DNA of 33,166 nucleotides from DATEOR01 sp035698665 (GTDB lineage: Bacteria > Actinomycetota > Thermoleophilia > Gaiellales > Gaiellaceae): contig DASSBN010000058.1 of NCBI GenBank assembly GCA_035698665.1, positions 1 through 33,166 on the forward strand, in the 5' to 3' direction. This document shows, one piece after another, positions 15,016-22,327 of the stretch. The stretch's first letter is position 1, and each line of letters opens with the position of its first letter. The position numbers and the translations under genes are program-made. The notes below the pieces were generated by a model that ran no database searches, had not been told where the DNA came from, and was given only the letters and a program-made list of their open reading frames with translations.

Positions 15016-16007
15016 AACTGGCCCAGGAAGCGGAGGTCGTTCTCCCAGAACATGCGGATGTCCGGGACGCCGTGGCGCAGCATGGCGATACGCTCGAGAC
15101 CGAGCCCGAAGGCGAAGCCGGACACCTCCTCGGGGTCGTAGCCGACGTTCGTCAGGACGTTCGGGTCGACCACTCCGGAGCCGCCCATCTCGATCCAGCC
15201 GGTGTGTTTACAGACCTGGCACCCTGCTCCGTCGCACAGGAAGCAGGAGACGGACGCCTGGAGCGACGGCTCGGTGAACGGGAAGAAGTCGGTCGCGAAG
15301 CGAACCTCCCGTTCTTCGCCGAAAAGCGCGCGGGCGAGGTGCAGGAGCGTTCCCTTCAGGTCCGCGAGCGTGATTCCTCGGTCGACCGCGAGGCCCTCGC
15401 ACTGGTGGAAGATCGGCATGTGGGTCGCATCGGCCGTATCGCGCCGGTAGACGCGCCCGAGCGAGACCATGTAGACGGGCGGAGGCTGTGACTCCATCAC
15501 CCGGATCTGCGAGGCGGACGTCTCGGTGCGCAGGACGACATCACCGTTCAGGAAAAGCGTGTGGAGGGGCGACCGCGTGACGTGGCCCGGCGGCATGTTC
15601 AGCGCATCGAACAGATGCCAGGTGTCCTCGACCTCGTCCCCGTCGACGACGCGGTAGCCGAGCCCGAGGAAGACGTCCTCGACCTCCCGGCGGATCTGGG
15701 TGATGAGGTGGTAGTGCCCACGGAGGACACGCTCGCCGGGGAGCGTCACGTCGGCCTGCTCGCCCGCGAGGCGCCGCTCCAGCTCCGCGCCCGAGAGCGT
15801 GGCCTCCCGCTCCGTGACCGCCCGTTCGAGCTGCTCCCTCAGCGTGTTCAGGACGCGGCCCGATTCCGGGTCGCGAACCTCGCGGAGAGCCTGCTTCAGA
15901 GCGCTCTTCCGCCCCAGGTAGCGCACCCGCGCATCATCGAGCTCCTCGAGGGTCGAAGCGCCCGCAATCGCGCTCCCTGCCTCGGTTTCCAGGCTCTGGA
16001 CGTCCAC
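15012..16007 (-). CDS. pheS: Phenylalanyl-tRNA synthetase alpha subunit
   Basis: The 331-residue catalytic subunit that charges tRNA-Phe. It has an N-terminal coiled-coil arm (ALKQALREVRDPESGRVLN), then class II motifs: ADVTLPGE at the domain start, HLITQIRREVEDVFLGLGY, HPL-type motif with TRSPLHTLFL, motif 2 RVYRRDTADATHMPIFHQCEGL, and motif 3 GFAFGLGLERIAMLRHGVPDIR. A CxxC-type pair in SCFLCDGAGCQVC suggests a bound zinc. The start is GTG 16007 with no ribosome site but with TACGCT six bases upstream, so the message is probably leaderless. Its promoter overlaps that of the divergent methyltransferase gene. Confidence 0.97.
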   Translation of the reverse strand: MDVQSLETEAGSAIAGASTLEELDDARVRYLGRKSALKQALREVRDPESGRVLNTLREQLERAVTEREATLSGAELERRLAGEQADVTLPGERVLRGHYHLITQIRREVEDVFLGLGYRVVDGDEVEDTWHLFDALNMPPGHVTRSPLHTLFLNGDVVLRTETSASQIRVMESQPPPVYMVSLGRVYRRDTADATHMPIFHQCEGLAVDRGITLADLKGTLLHLARALFGEEREVRFATDFFPFTEPSLQASVSCFLCDGAGCQVCKHTGWIEMGGSGVVDPNVLTNVGYDPEEVSGFAFGLGLERIAMLRHGVPDIRMFWENDLRFLGQF

Positions 16008-16030
16008 CGGCGGAGCGTATCATCGTGCCC
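16008..16030. promoter_or_regulatory. Overlapping divergent -10 boxes for pheS and the methyltransferase
   Basis: On the minus strand TACGCT (16019-16014) stands six bases before GTG 16007. On the plus strand TATCAT (16018-16023) stands seven bases before ATG 16031. The two hexamers share bases 16018-16019. Neither gene has a ribosome site, so both look leaderless. No clear -35 on either side. Confidence 0.55.
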
Positions 16031-16738
16031 ATGTCGGCCTATGACGCCATCGCAGCCCTCTACGACCCGTGGAGCCGCAGCGTCACCGAGGACGTCGACT
16101 TCTACATCGCCCAGGCGCGCAAGGCGCGCGGCCCCGTCGTCGAGCTCGGTGTCGGCACCGGGCGGATCGCCGTTCCGGTCGCCAAGGCCGGCGTGCGCGT
16201 GATCGGAGTGGACGACTCGGAGGGAATGCTCGAGCTCTGCCGCGCACGGGCCGAGCAGGCCGGGGTGTCGGACCTCCTCGAGCTTCGGCTCGGCGATCTT
16301 CGCCGCCCGCCCGTGCAGGAGACCGTTCGGCTCGTCACGTGCCCGTTTCGCGCCCTGCTCCATCTCCGCTCCGACGCGGAGCGGCTCGACGCGCTCCGAG
16401 CCGTCTACCGCCTGCTCGAGCCCGGTGGACGCTTCGTCTTCGACGTCTTCGCACCGAGCATGGAGGACGTCGAGGAGACCAACGGCCGCTGGATCGAGCG
16501 CGAGCCCGGGATCTGGGAGCGGGCCGACTGGGATCTCGCCCGCCGCGTCCTCACGCTGTCGGTACGCGGAGAGAGCGGTGAGACCGCGATGCAGCTCGCC
16601 TGGCGCTCGCCGGAAGAGTGGCGCGTGCTCCTCGAGCGGGCTCGGTTCGAGGTCGAGGCGATGTACGGATGGTTCGACCTGCGGCCGTACGACGGAGGGG
16701 AGGACACGGTCTGGATTGCCCGCCGCCCCCCGGTTTAG
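16031..16738 (+). CDS. Class I SAM-dependent methyltransferase
   Basis: A 235-residue methyltransferase. Motif I is VVELGVGTGRIAVPVA (about 36-51), followed by the ribose-binding acidic residue in VIGVDDSEGML, a motif II/III region LLELRLGDLRRPP, and LLEPGGRFVFDVFAP (motif post-III). The C-terminal part (WRSPEEWRVLLERARFEVEAMYGWFD) is typical of small-molecule methyltransferases of the Methyltransf_25 group. ATG 16031 was preferred over GTG 16025 because TATCAT at 16018-16023 places transcription start at this ATG. It is first of a plus-strand run with LemA and DUF2207; the substrate is unknown. Confidence 0.88.
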   Translation: MSAYDAIAALYDPWSRSVTEDVDFYIAQARKARGPVVELGVGTGRIAVPVAKAGVRVIGVDDSEGMLELCRARAEQAGVSDLLELRLGDLRRPPVQETVRLVTCPFRALLHLRSDAERLDALRAVYRLLEPGGRFVFDVFAPSMEDVEETNGRWIEREPGIWERADWDLARRVLTLSVRGESGETAMQLAWRSPEEWRVLLERARFEVEAMYGWFDLRPYDGGEDTVWIARRPPV

Positions 16739-16747
16739 GGTAGGCGC
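16736..16747 (+). promoter_or_regulatory. Probable -10 of the LemA gene
   Basis: TAGGGT (16736-16741) lies exactly six bases before GTG 16748 and includes the methyltransferase stop codon TAG. Spacing fits transcription starting on the GTG. No ribosome site is present, so a leaderless message is likely in addition to readthrough from the methyltransferase. Confidence 0.45.
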
Positions 16748-17302
16748 GTGCTCTGGGTGATCGTGATCGTCGTGATTCTCGTCGTCCTGGCGGGGATCCT
16801 CGTCGCGCTCTACAACCGGCTCGTCCGGCTGCGAAACCGCTGCGAAAACGCCTGGGCGCAGGTCGACGTCCAGCTTCGGCGGCGCTACGACCTCATCCCG
16901 AACCTCGTCGAGGCCGTGAAGGGCTATGCGGCGCACGAGCGCGGCACCTTCGAAGAGGTGACGAAGGCGCGCACCGCCGCGCAGCAAGCGAAGGGCGTGC
17001 AGGAGCAGGCGCAGGCGGAGAACTTGCTCACGCAGGCGATCGGCCGGCTCTTCGCCGTCGCGGAGGCCTATCCGGAGCTCCGCGCGACGGAGAACTTCCG
17101 AGAGCTGCAGGCCCAGCTCGCGGAGACCGAGCAGAAGATCGCCATCTCGCGCCAGGTCTACAACGACGCCGTGCTCACCTACGACAACGCACTCGAGACG
17201 GTGCCGACGAACATCGTCGCCGGCATCTTCAACTTCGAGCCGCGCGAGTACTTCGAGGTCGAGGAGTCCGCAGCGCGGGAGGCGCCACGCGTCCAGTTTT
17301 GA
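16748..17302 (+). CDS. LemA family protein
   Basis: A 184-residue membrane-anchored helical protein. One N-terminal membrane helix (WVIVIVVILVVLAGILVAL) is followed by the family landmarks NRCENAWAQVDVQLRRRYDLIPNLVEAVKGYAAHE, LFAVAEAYPELRATENF, and RQVYNDAVLTYDNALETVPTNIVAGIFNF. Length is typical. The start is GTG 16748. It is coupled by a TTGA overlap to the DUF2207 gene downstream, the commonest neighbour for LemA. LemA proteins are thought to work with Gly-rich tailed DUF2207/TPM-type envelope proteins; molecular function remains undefined. Confidence 0.95.
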   Translation: MLWVIVIVVILVVLAGILVALYNRLVRLRNRCENAWAQVDVQLRRRYDLIPNLVEAVKGYAAHERGTFEEVTKARTAAQQAKGVQEQAQAENLLTQAIGRLFAVAEAYPELRATENFRELQAQLAETEQKIAISRQVYNDAVLTYDNALETVPTNIVAGIFNFEPREYFEVEESAAREAPRVQF

Positions 17303-19356
17303 GAGGTCGTTTCGGCGTGGGGCCTCGTCGCAGGGGCGCGCAGACGGGTTGCGAGGGAAGGAGGCAGGGAGCGGCCGTATCGGATGAGATACGGGCGCGA
17401 CCGACGACACACCATCGTGCCCGGCTGCGGGCTCCTGCGGCTCAGGTCTCCGCGCCGAGACGGCCTCTACTTAGGGCTGCCGTCCTTGCGGCGGCGGTCC
17501 TGCTCGCGCTCCTCGCGGCCGGCGAGGCAGCCGCGAAGTCCTTCTACCTTCCCGCCGCTGACGTCCACGTCACCGTCGAAACCGACGGCACGCTCGCGAT
17601 CGAGGAGCGAATCTCCTTCGTCTTCGAGGGCGCGTTCAGCGGCGCCTACCGCGATATCCCGCTTCGTGACGGCGAACGGATCAGCGACATCTCGGTCGAG
17701 GAGAACGGACTGCGGTATGCGCCCGGGGCCTCCGCCGAGCTCGGCTCGAGCGGCCAGCCGAACACGTTCGGCGAAACGCCGATCGAGGGCGGCCACCGCA
17801 TCGTCTGGCACTTCCAGGCGTTCAACGAGCTGCGCACGTTCACCGTCAGCTATCGCCTCAGCAACCTGGCGATCGCCTTCGACGACGTCGTCGACGTCGA
17901 CCTGAACGTCTGGGGAGACCAGTGGGAGCAGACGCTCCAGCAGCTGACCGCAGAGCTCACGTTGCCCGGGTCGGCGAGCGGGCCGTCGTGGCGTGTCTGG
18001 GGCCACCCCGTCTCGGTACGCGGCGATGTCACGAGGGGGCCCGACAGTGCGTTCCTGCGGGCGGTCGACGTGCCCCCGAAGCAGTTCGTGGAGCTTCGCG
18101 CCGTCTTCCCGCGCAGCCTGCTCACCTCGACCGGGGGTGCAAAAGTGCGGCGGGGCAACGCTCTGCCGCGGATCGTGGAGGAGGAGAGGGCAGACGCGGC
18201 GGCGTTCGAGGCAGACCAGGAACGGATCCGGAGCGCGCTCGACCACCTTCCGCGCACGATTCTGATACTTCTCGCCGCCGCCCTTCTCCCCGCCCTCGCA
18301 GTGCTCGGAGCAACGTGGTGGTTCTACGGGCGCGAGCGCAAGACGACCTACGATCGCGAGTACGAGCAGGAGCCGCCCTCCGAGCTCGAGCCGGCGCTCG
18401 TGCCCCCGCTCCTGCGCCAGTCGCCGGCGGTCGGCTCCCTCGAGTTCACCGCGACGCTCTTCGACCTGATCCGCAAGGGGCGCTACAAGGCGGCGCCCGT
18501 GACGACGCAGAAGAGCACGTGGGGCGGGCTGCGGAGCGAGGACGTCGCCGATCTCGAGATCAGCATGGGCAGCGACGGGCCCGTCTCCGAGGTCGAAGGG
18601 CCGGTCGCGAAGGTGGTCGACGAGGTGCTGGGAGTCGGGGCGGAACGACTGTCGAACTTCCGGGACGAGATCGCAAAGCACCGCACCGAGAACAGCAAGC
18701 GGTTCACCGCCTTCAAGAGCGCGGTCGGCGACGAGGTGCGCCGGCGCAAGTGGTTCCGCTCCGACGGCCTCAAGGTCCTCCTCGGCGCCGGTATCCCGAT
18801 CGCCGTCGCGGGCGCGATCATGCTCGCGATCGGGATCCAACGGTTCGAGTCGTTCGCCCCGCGCTGGAGCGACGTCCTCCTCATCGCATTCGGCTCCTGC
18901 CTCTGCGTGAGCGCGCTCGTGCTGCTTCTCGCCGGCCGGCACGTGAGCCTGTGGCGGCGCCGCTCGCCCGACGCCGAGCAGGAGGCCGAGCGCTGGGACG
19001 CATTCCGCCGCTACCTCACCGACTTCCCCCGGCTCGACATCGCCCCACCCTCCACCCTCGAACTCTGGGAGCGCTATCTCGTCTACGGCATCGCGTTCGG
19101 GATCGCCGAGCGGGTGCTCCAGGGGGCGCAGCTCTACATGCCGGACGAGCTGCACCAGGCCTCGTCCATCTACTGGATCAGCCCGACCGGCGATCTCGGC
19201 TCCGGGCCCTCGGCGCTCGGAATCGGCGACCTCTCCTCCGGCTTCGGCAGCGCGCTCGCACCGCCCTCGAGCGGCTCGGGCGGCTTCGGCGGCGGCTTCT
19301 CGGGCGGCGGAGGGGGCGGCGGCGGAGGCGGAGGCGGAGGCGGCGGCGCCTGGTAG
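17299..19356 (+). CDS. DUF2207 membrane protein with poly-glycine tail
   Basis: Up to 685 residues. After a signal-type hydrophobic segment (AVLAAAVLLALLAAGEAAA, about 61-79) comes the extracellular DUF2207 domain (VTVETDGTLAIEERISFVFEG, SGAYRDIPLRDGERI, VWHFQAFNELRTFTVSY). A membrane helix follows near residues 315-340 (ILILLAAALLPALAVLGATW), then a cytosolic region, two further membrane helices (around 493-545) and a C-terminal tail of about 25 residues that is nearly all glycine. The start is uncertain: TTG 17299 overlaps the LemA stop (TTGA), and GTG 17317 is an alternative; both precede a basic N-region. It ends flush against the convergent RNA methyltransferase stop. Confidence 0.88.
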   Translation: MRGRFGVGPRRRGAQTGCEGRRQGAAVSDEIRARPTTHHRARLRAPAAQVSAPRRPLLRAAVLAAAVLLALLAAGEAAAKSFYLPAADVHVTVETDGTLAIEERISFVFEGAFSGAYRDIPLRDGERISDISVEENGLRYAPGASAELGSSGQPNTFGETPIEGGHRIVWHFQAFNELRTFTVSYRLSNLAIAFDDVVDVDLNVWGDQWEQTLQQLTAELTLPGSASGPSWRVWGHPVSVRGDVTRGPDSAFLRAVDVPPKQFVELRAVFPRSLLTSTGGAKVRRGNALPRIVEEERADAAAFEADQERIRSALDHLPRTILILLAAALLPALAVLGATWWFYGRERKTTYDREYEQEPPSELEPALVPPLLRQSPAVGSLEFTATLFDLIRKGRYKAAPVTTQKSTWGGLRSEDVADLEISMGSDGPVSEVEGPVAKVVDEVLGVGAERLSNFRDEIAKHRTENSKRFTAFKSAVGDEVRRRKWFRSDGLKVLLGAGIPIAVAGAIMLAIGIQRFESFAPRWSDVLLIAFGSCLCVSALVLLLAGRHVSLWRRRSPDAEQEAERWDAFRRYLTDFPRLDIAPPSTLELWERYLVYGIAFGIAERVLQGAQLYMPDELHQASSIYWISPTGDLGSGPSALGIGDLSSGFGSALAPPSSGSGGFGGGFSGGGGGGGGGGGGGGGAW
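19280..19353 (+). repeat. GGC/GGA-rich tract encoding the poly-Gly tail
   Basis: An almost pure run of GGC and GGA codons with few interruptions (Phe, Ser) precedes the final Ala-Trp-stop. Such a tract can gain or lose codons by slippage and may assemble badly. Confidence 0.7.
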
Positions 19357-20070
19357 CTACCTGCGCGCGCGCTCGTAGAGAGCGATCGCGCCGGCCGCGG
19401 CGACGTTCAGCGACTCGGCTCCATCGGCAAGTGGAATCGAGGCGAGGAGGTCGCAGGAGGTCGCCACGTCTTCCCGGAGGCCCTCGCGCTCGGCGCCCAG
19501 GACGAAGGTCGCGCGCTCACCGAGCTCGGTTTCGGCCAGCGCGGTCCCGCCGCTCGGTACGAGCCCGATCCAGGGCCGCGGCGCGTCGTCGAAGCTCCCC
19601 GTCGGCACCCGGAAGATCGCCCCCATGGAGGCGCGTAGCGCCTTCGGGGAGGTCGGGTCGGCGCACCCGGGCGAGAGCGCGACGAACGCCGGGCCGAGCG
19701 CGTCAGCGGTGCGGACGAGCGTACCCACGTTCCCCGGATCGGCGACGTGCCAGAGCGCGAGCCCGGCCGGTGCGGTCAGGTCCCGCGGCAGGTCTGCCCG
19801 GCGAAAAACGGCGACGATGCGCGGCGGGTGTGCCAGCGACGAAAGCTCCGCGAGGAGGCCGGGCTCCACTTCCTCCGCGCCCTCGAGCCCGTCGAGCTCG
19901 ACAGGCCGCTCCGCGTCGACGAGCGTCTCGACCGGGTGGATCCGAGCGGCGAGGCCCGCGGAGACGAGATCCTCGCCCTCGCACACGAAGAGCCCGAGCT
20001 TGGCGCGCTGCCGGCCCGACGCGAGCTTGCGGACGAGCTTGAGGCGCGGGTTGGAGGCCGACGTGATCAC
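19357..20070 (-). CDS. TrmH/SpoU-family (SPOUT) RNA 2'-O-methyltransferase
   Basis: A 237-residue enzyme. The N-terminal substrate-binding domain starts ITSASNPRLKLVRKLASGR and contains FVCEGEDLV. The SPOUT domain shows motif 1 HVADPGNVGTLVRTADALG, motif 2 VLGAEREGL and motif 3 IPLADGAESLNVAAAGAIALYE, the knot that binds SAM. This is the position of the rRNA/tRNA methylase (tsnR-like) in actinobacterial infC-rpmI-rplT-methylase-pheST clusters. GTG 20070 shares GTGA with the DUF2332 stop. Its TAG abuts the DUF2207 TAG on the other strand with no base between. Target RNA is not readable from the sequence. Confidence 0.92.
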   Translation of the reverse strand: MITSASNPRLKLVRKLASGRQRAKLGLFVCEGEDLVSAGLAARIHPVETLVDAERPVELDGLEGAEEVEPGLLAELSSLAHPPRIVAVFRRADLPRDLTAPAGLALWHVADPGNVGTLVRTADALGPAFVALSPGCADPTSPKALRASMGAIFRVPTGSFDDAPRPWIGLVPSGGTALAETELGERATFVLGAEREGLREDVATSCDLLASIPLADGAESLNVAAAGAIALYERARR

Positions 20071-21005
20071 GCCACCCAGTCCATCGTGTTCGCATGGCCG
20101 TCGAGGCGGGCGAGGCGCCGGCGCTCGCCGGGCCAGGTCTCGACGTCGACGGCGAACCCGTAGAACGTCGGCGTGTCACGGTCGACCTCGTAGGAGATCC
20201 GGGCAAGCGAGCCGCGCCCACCCTCCGCCGCGAGGATCTCGTCGAGACGGTCGCGCTCGTCCTGGCGGAGATAGACCGTCGAGACCGAGTGATAGACGAC
20301 CGTGAGCACATCGAGGTCGCGCTCGGCGAGGAGCGCCGGGAGCACCTCGACATAGTCGCCGTCGAGAAGCCGCGGCGGGTCTTGCCGCGCGATCTCGATC
20401 GCGTGCCGCACGCGCTCGAGGCGGTCGGTCTGGTCGGCCCACACGAACGCTTCGAGCAGCCGAGCACCGTGATCCGTCGTCACGTCCACCGGCCTGCGAT
20501 CGATGCCGATGCGCCGTCCGACCTCGGCTTTCGTCGAGAGAAGGCCGGGTGGAGGGCCGCCCTCGGCGCGCCCTGAAAGCTCGAGCCCGGCGGCAAGATC
20601 GCCCCATCTCACGTCGCCGTAGCGGTAGGCGTAACGATCCCAGAAGAGGTTCAGCCCGCCGCTCGGACCGAGCTCGACGAGATCCAGGCGCCGGCCGTCA
20701 GCGACGGTGAGAAACGCCGGCAGGAGGGCCCAGCAGCGCTGCACCTCGTTCGTCTGGATGGGTTGCTCCGCGACGAAACGCGCGAGCCAGTCCCGGTTCG
20801 CCTCGAGGACACCGCGGAGCTTCGCCCAGGGATGCTGCACCATCCCCGCGAGCTCGAGGTAGTGCACACCTCCGAAGAGGCGGAGCGGCGCCTCCCAGCG
20901 CGGCTCGTGGTCGCCCACGAGCGTCTCGATCACCGGGTCGTCGGCCAGCGAGCGGGCGAGCGACGCGTAGAGCTTCGAGCCTCCCTGCTCGAAGTCGTCC
21001 GCCAT
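20067..21005 (-). CDS. DUF2332 family protein
   Basis: A 312-residue protein of the actinobacterial DUF2332 family, which looks like a degenerate SAM-methyltransferase fold: LDLVELGPSGGLNLFWDRYAYRYGD is the usual central signature, preceded by QTNEVQRCWALLPAFL and followed by VLTVVYHSVSTVYLRQDER. Function is unknown. ATG 21005 is a safe start, but residues just upstream (TAEVFRR) look like the family's N-terminus and remain open to CTG 21038, which has GAGG six bases ahead; that start would add 11 residues. It sits between rplT and the RNA methylase, an addition to the normal cluster order. Confidence 0.85.
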   Translation of the reverse strand: MADDFEQGGSKLYASLARSLADDPVIETLVGDHEPRWEAPLRLFGGVHYLELAGMVQHPWAKLRGVLEANRDWLARFVAEQPIQTNEVQRCWALLPAFLTVADGRRLDLVELGPSGGLNLFWDRYAYRYGDVRWGDLAAGLELSGRAEGGPPPGLLSTKAEVGRRIGIDRRPVDVTTDHGARLLEAFVWADQTDRLERVRHAIEIARQDPPRLLDGDYVEVLPALLAERDLDVLTVVYHSVSTVYLRQDERDRLDEILAAEGGRGSLARISYEVDRDTPTFYGFAVDVETWPGERRRLARLDGHANTMDWVA

Positions 21006-21046
21006 GCGGCGGAAGACCTCAGCGGTGGACTCGCCCAGCTTCGCCT

Positions 21047-21406
21047 CTAGGCTTCGAGGGCCGCCTTCGCCTGGGCGGCGATGACGGAGAAGGCAGCGGG
21101 GTCGTTGACCGCGATGTCGGCGAGCACCTTGCGGTCGAGCTCGATGTTCGCCTTGCGCATGCCCGAGAGGAACTGGTTGTAGGAGAGCCCTTCCTTCCGG
21201 GCGGCCGCGTTGATGCGGATGATCCAGAGGCGGCGGAAGACGCGCTTCTTTCGCTTGCGGTCCCGGTAGGCGTGGACGTCGGCCTTCATGACCTGTTCCT
21301 TCGCCTTCCGGTAGGAGACTCTCGGCTGCCCGGTGAATCCCTTCGCCTCGGCGAGGAGCTTGCGGCGCTTCTTGCGCGCGTGGACGGATCGCTTGACGCG
21401 AGGCAT
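21047..21406 (-). CDS. rplT: 50S ribosomal protein L20
   Basis: A 119-residue protein with the L20 hallmarks: MPRVKRSVHARKKRRKLLAEAKGF, RVSYRKAKEQVMKADVHAYRDRKRKKR, FRRLWIIRINAAARKEGLSYNQFL. It binds 23S rRNA early in 50S assembly and represses its own operon in other bacteria. ATG 21406 follows GGGGAG. It is third in infC-rpmI-rplT, eight bases after rpmI. Confidence 0.98.
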   Translation of the reverse strand: MPRVKRSVHARKKRRKLLAEAKGFTGQPRVSYRKAKEQVMKADVHAYRDRKRKKRVFRRLWIIRINAAARKEGLSYNQFLSGMRKANIELDRKVLADIAVNDPAAFSVIAAQAKAALEA

Positions 21407-21414
21407 GTCTCCCC

Positions 21415-21609
21415 TTACTTCCCGAGCAGCCGCTTGACCTCGCGCGTGTCCTGCGCGGAGACCGGCTGGTCGCTCGTGAACGCGCGCTTTCGCTTGGCGC
21501 TCTTCTTCTCGAGATTGTGGCTCTTCATCGCGTGCCGGCGCGTGAGCTTGCCGCCGCCGGTCACGTTGAAGCGCTTCTTGGCTGCTTTTTTCGTCTTCTG
21601 CTTAGGCAC
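21415..21609 (-). CDS. rpmI: 50S ribosomal protein L35
   Basis: A 64-residue, highly basic protein: MPKQKTKKAAKKRFNVTGGG, then RRHAMKSHNLEKKSAKRKRA, and the usual VKRLLGK end. It is a normal L35. The start is GTG 21609, overlapping the infC stop by eight bases, so L35 translation should be coupled to IF-3. Confidence 0.97.
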   Translation of the reverse strand: MPKQKTKKAAKKRFNVTGGGKLTRRHAMKSHNLEKKSAKRKRAFTSDQPVSAQDTREVKRLLGK

Positions 21610-22183
21610 TTGCTGTCTCCACCTGTTGGGCTCCTGCGGCCTTCGTCGGCCCGAGCAACATGACCATGTTGCGTCCGTCCTGGAGTGGGGGCGATTCGAT
21701 CTGCCCGATCTCCTTGACGTCCTCGGCGAGGCGCATGAGGAGGTCTCGGCCGCGCTCCGGGTGACTCTGCTCGCGCCCCCGGAACATGATCGTGACCTTC
21801 ACCTTCGCCCGCGCGTTGAGGAAGCGGACGACGTGTCCCTTCTTCGTCTCGTAGTCGTGGACGCCGATCTTCGGGCGCATCTTGATTTCCTTGACGTGGA
21901 TCTGTGACTGGTGCTTGCGGGCCGTCTTCGCCTTCTGCTCCTGCTCGTACTTGTACTTGCCGTAATCCATGATCCGGGCGACCGGCGGGTCCGCCCCGGA
22001 CGCGACCTCGACGAGGTCGAGGTCCTTGGAATAGGCGTACTCCAGCGCTTCGTCTCGCGTCTTCAGGCCCACCTGCGAGCCGTCTTCGTCCACCAGGCGC
22101 ACCTTCGAGGCGCGGATGGCCTCGTTGATCCGGGTCGTGTCCTGAACCGGCCGGGCCTGGTCGAATCTGCGCCGCGGCCTCAC
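21602..22183 (-). CDS. infC: Translation initiation factor IF-3
   Basis: A 193-residue IF-3. The N-domain shows TRINEAIRASKVRLVDEDGSQVG, the linker YKYEQEQKAKTARKHQ, and the C-domain HVKEIKMRPKIGVHDYETK ... GHVVRFLNARAKVKVTIMFRGRE, with all usual positions. The C-terminal AAGAQQVETASA extends slightly past the domain. The start is GTG 22183, seven bases after GGTGA; none of the AUU/AUC starts typical for infC is in frame nearby. A strong AGGAGGAGG lies 26 bases upstream and is used by no in-frame start, see the leader entries. Cotranscribed with rpmI and rplT. Confidence 0.97.
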   Translation of the reverse strand: MRPRRRFDQARPVQDTTRINEAIRASKVRLVDEDGSQVGLKTRDEALEYAYSKDLDLVEVASGADPPVARIMDYGKYKYEQEQKAKTARKHQSQIHVKEIKMRPKIGVHDYETKKGHVVRFLNARAKVKVTIMFRGREQSHPERGRDLLMRLAEDVKEIGQIESPPLQDGRNMVMLLGPTKAAGAQQVETASA

Positions 22184-22197
22184 TGAAACGTCACCAA
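22180..22197 (-). CDS. Possible five-codon leader ORF before infC
   Basis: TTG-GTG-ACG-TTT-CAG-TGA would encode M-V-T-F-Q. It begins 12 bases after AGGAGGAGG (22218-22210), the best ribosome site in the window, and its TGA overlaps the infC GTG as GTGA. It could couple infC translation to leader translation. It may instead be chance, with ribosomes loading on GGTGA directly. Confidence 0.3.
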   Translation of the reverse strand: MVTFQ

Positions 22198-22220
22198 GTT
22201 GTGCTGCTTCCTCCTCCTAG

Positions 22221-22248
22221 ACAAAACAAAAGCTGCGTGCAGCAGCTT
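22221..22248 (-). terminator. Intrinsic terminator/attenuator in the infC leader
   Basis: Read on the minus strand, AAGCTGC-TGCAC-GCAGCTT forms a 7-bp stem with a 5-base loop, followed at once by TTGTTTTGT. It lies about 80 bases after the thrS stop and 38 before infC, so it either ends the thrS message or attenuates infC-rpmI-rplT. Confidence 0.7.
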
Positions 22249-22327
22249 CGTCAACTCACCGCTTTCGGTTGAACCTCCGCGAAGCCCGCGGCTTGGGAGG
22301 TGAGGAACGAATCTCCTGCTTGCAGGC
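22249..22327 (-). promoter_or_regulatory. Structured leader between thrS and the terminator
   Basis: On the minus strand, CCTGCAAGCAGG follows the thrS stop, then ACCTCC pairs with GGAGGT around two mutually exclusive hairpins, AAGCC-GCG-GGCTT and CCGCG-GGCTT-CGCGG (about 22275-22302). TTGACG (22254-22249) could be a -35 overlapping the terminator stem. The layout resembles an autogenous IF-3/L20 leader, by position only. Confidence 0.4.

Noticed and set aside
15896..17410. 504-residue minus-strand frame opposite the methyltransferase and LemA
   Set aside because: LemA and methyltransferase motifs on the plus strand are unmistakable; this frame has none.
17467..19155. 562-residue minus-strand frame opposite DUF2207
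   Set aside because: Antisense shadow; plus strand carries the DUF2207 domain and membrane helices.
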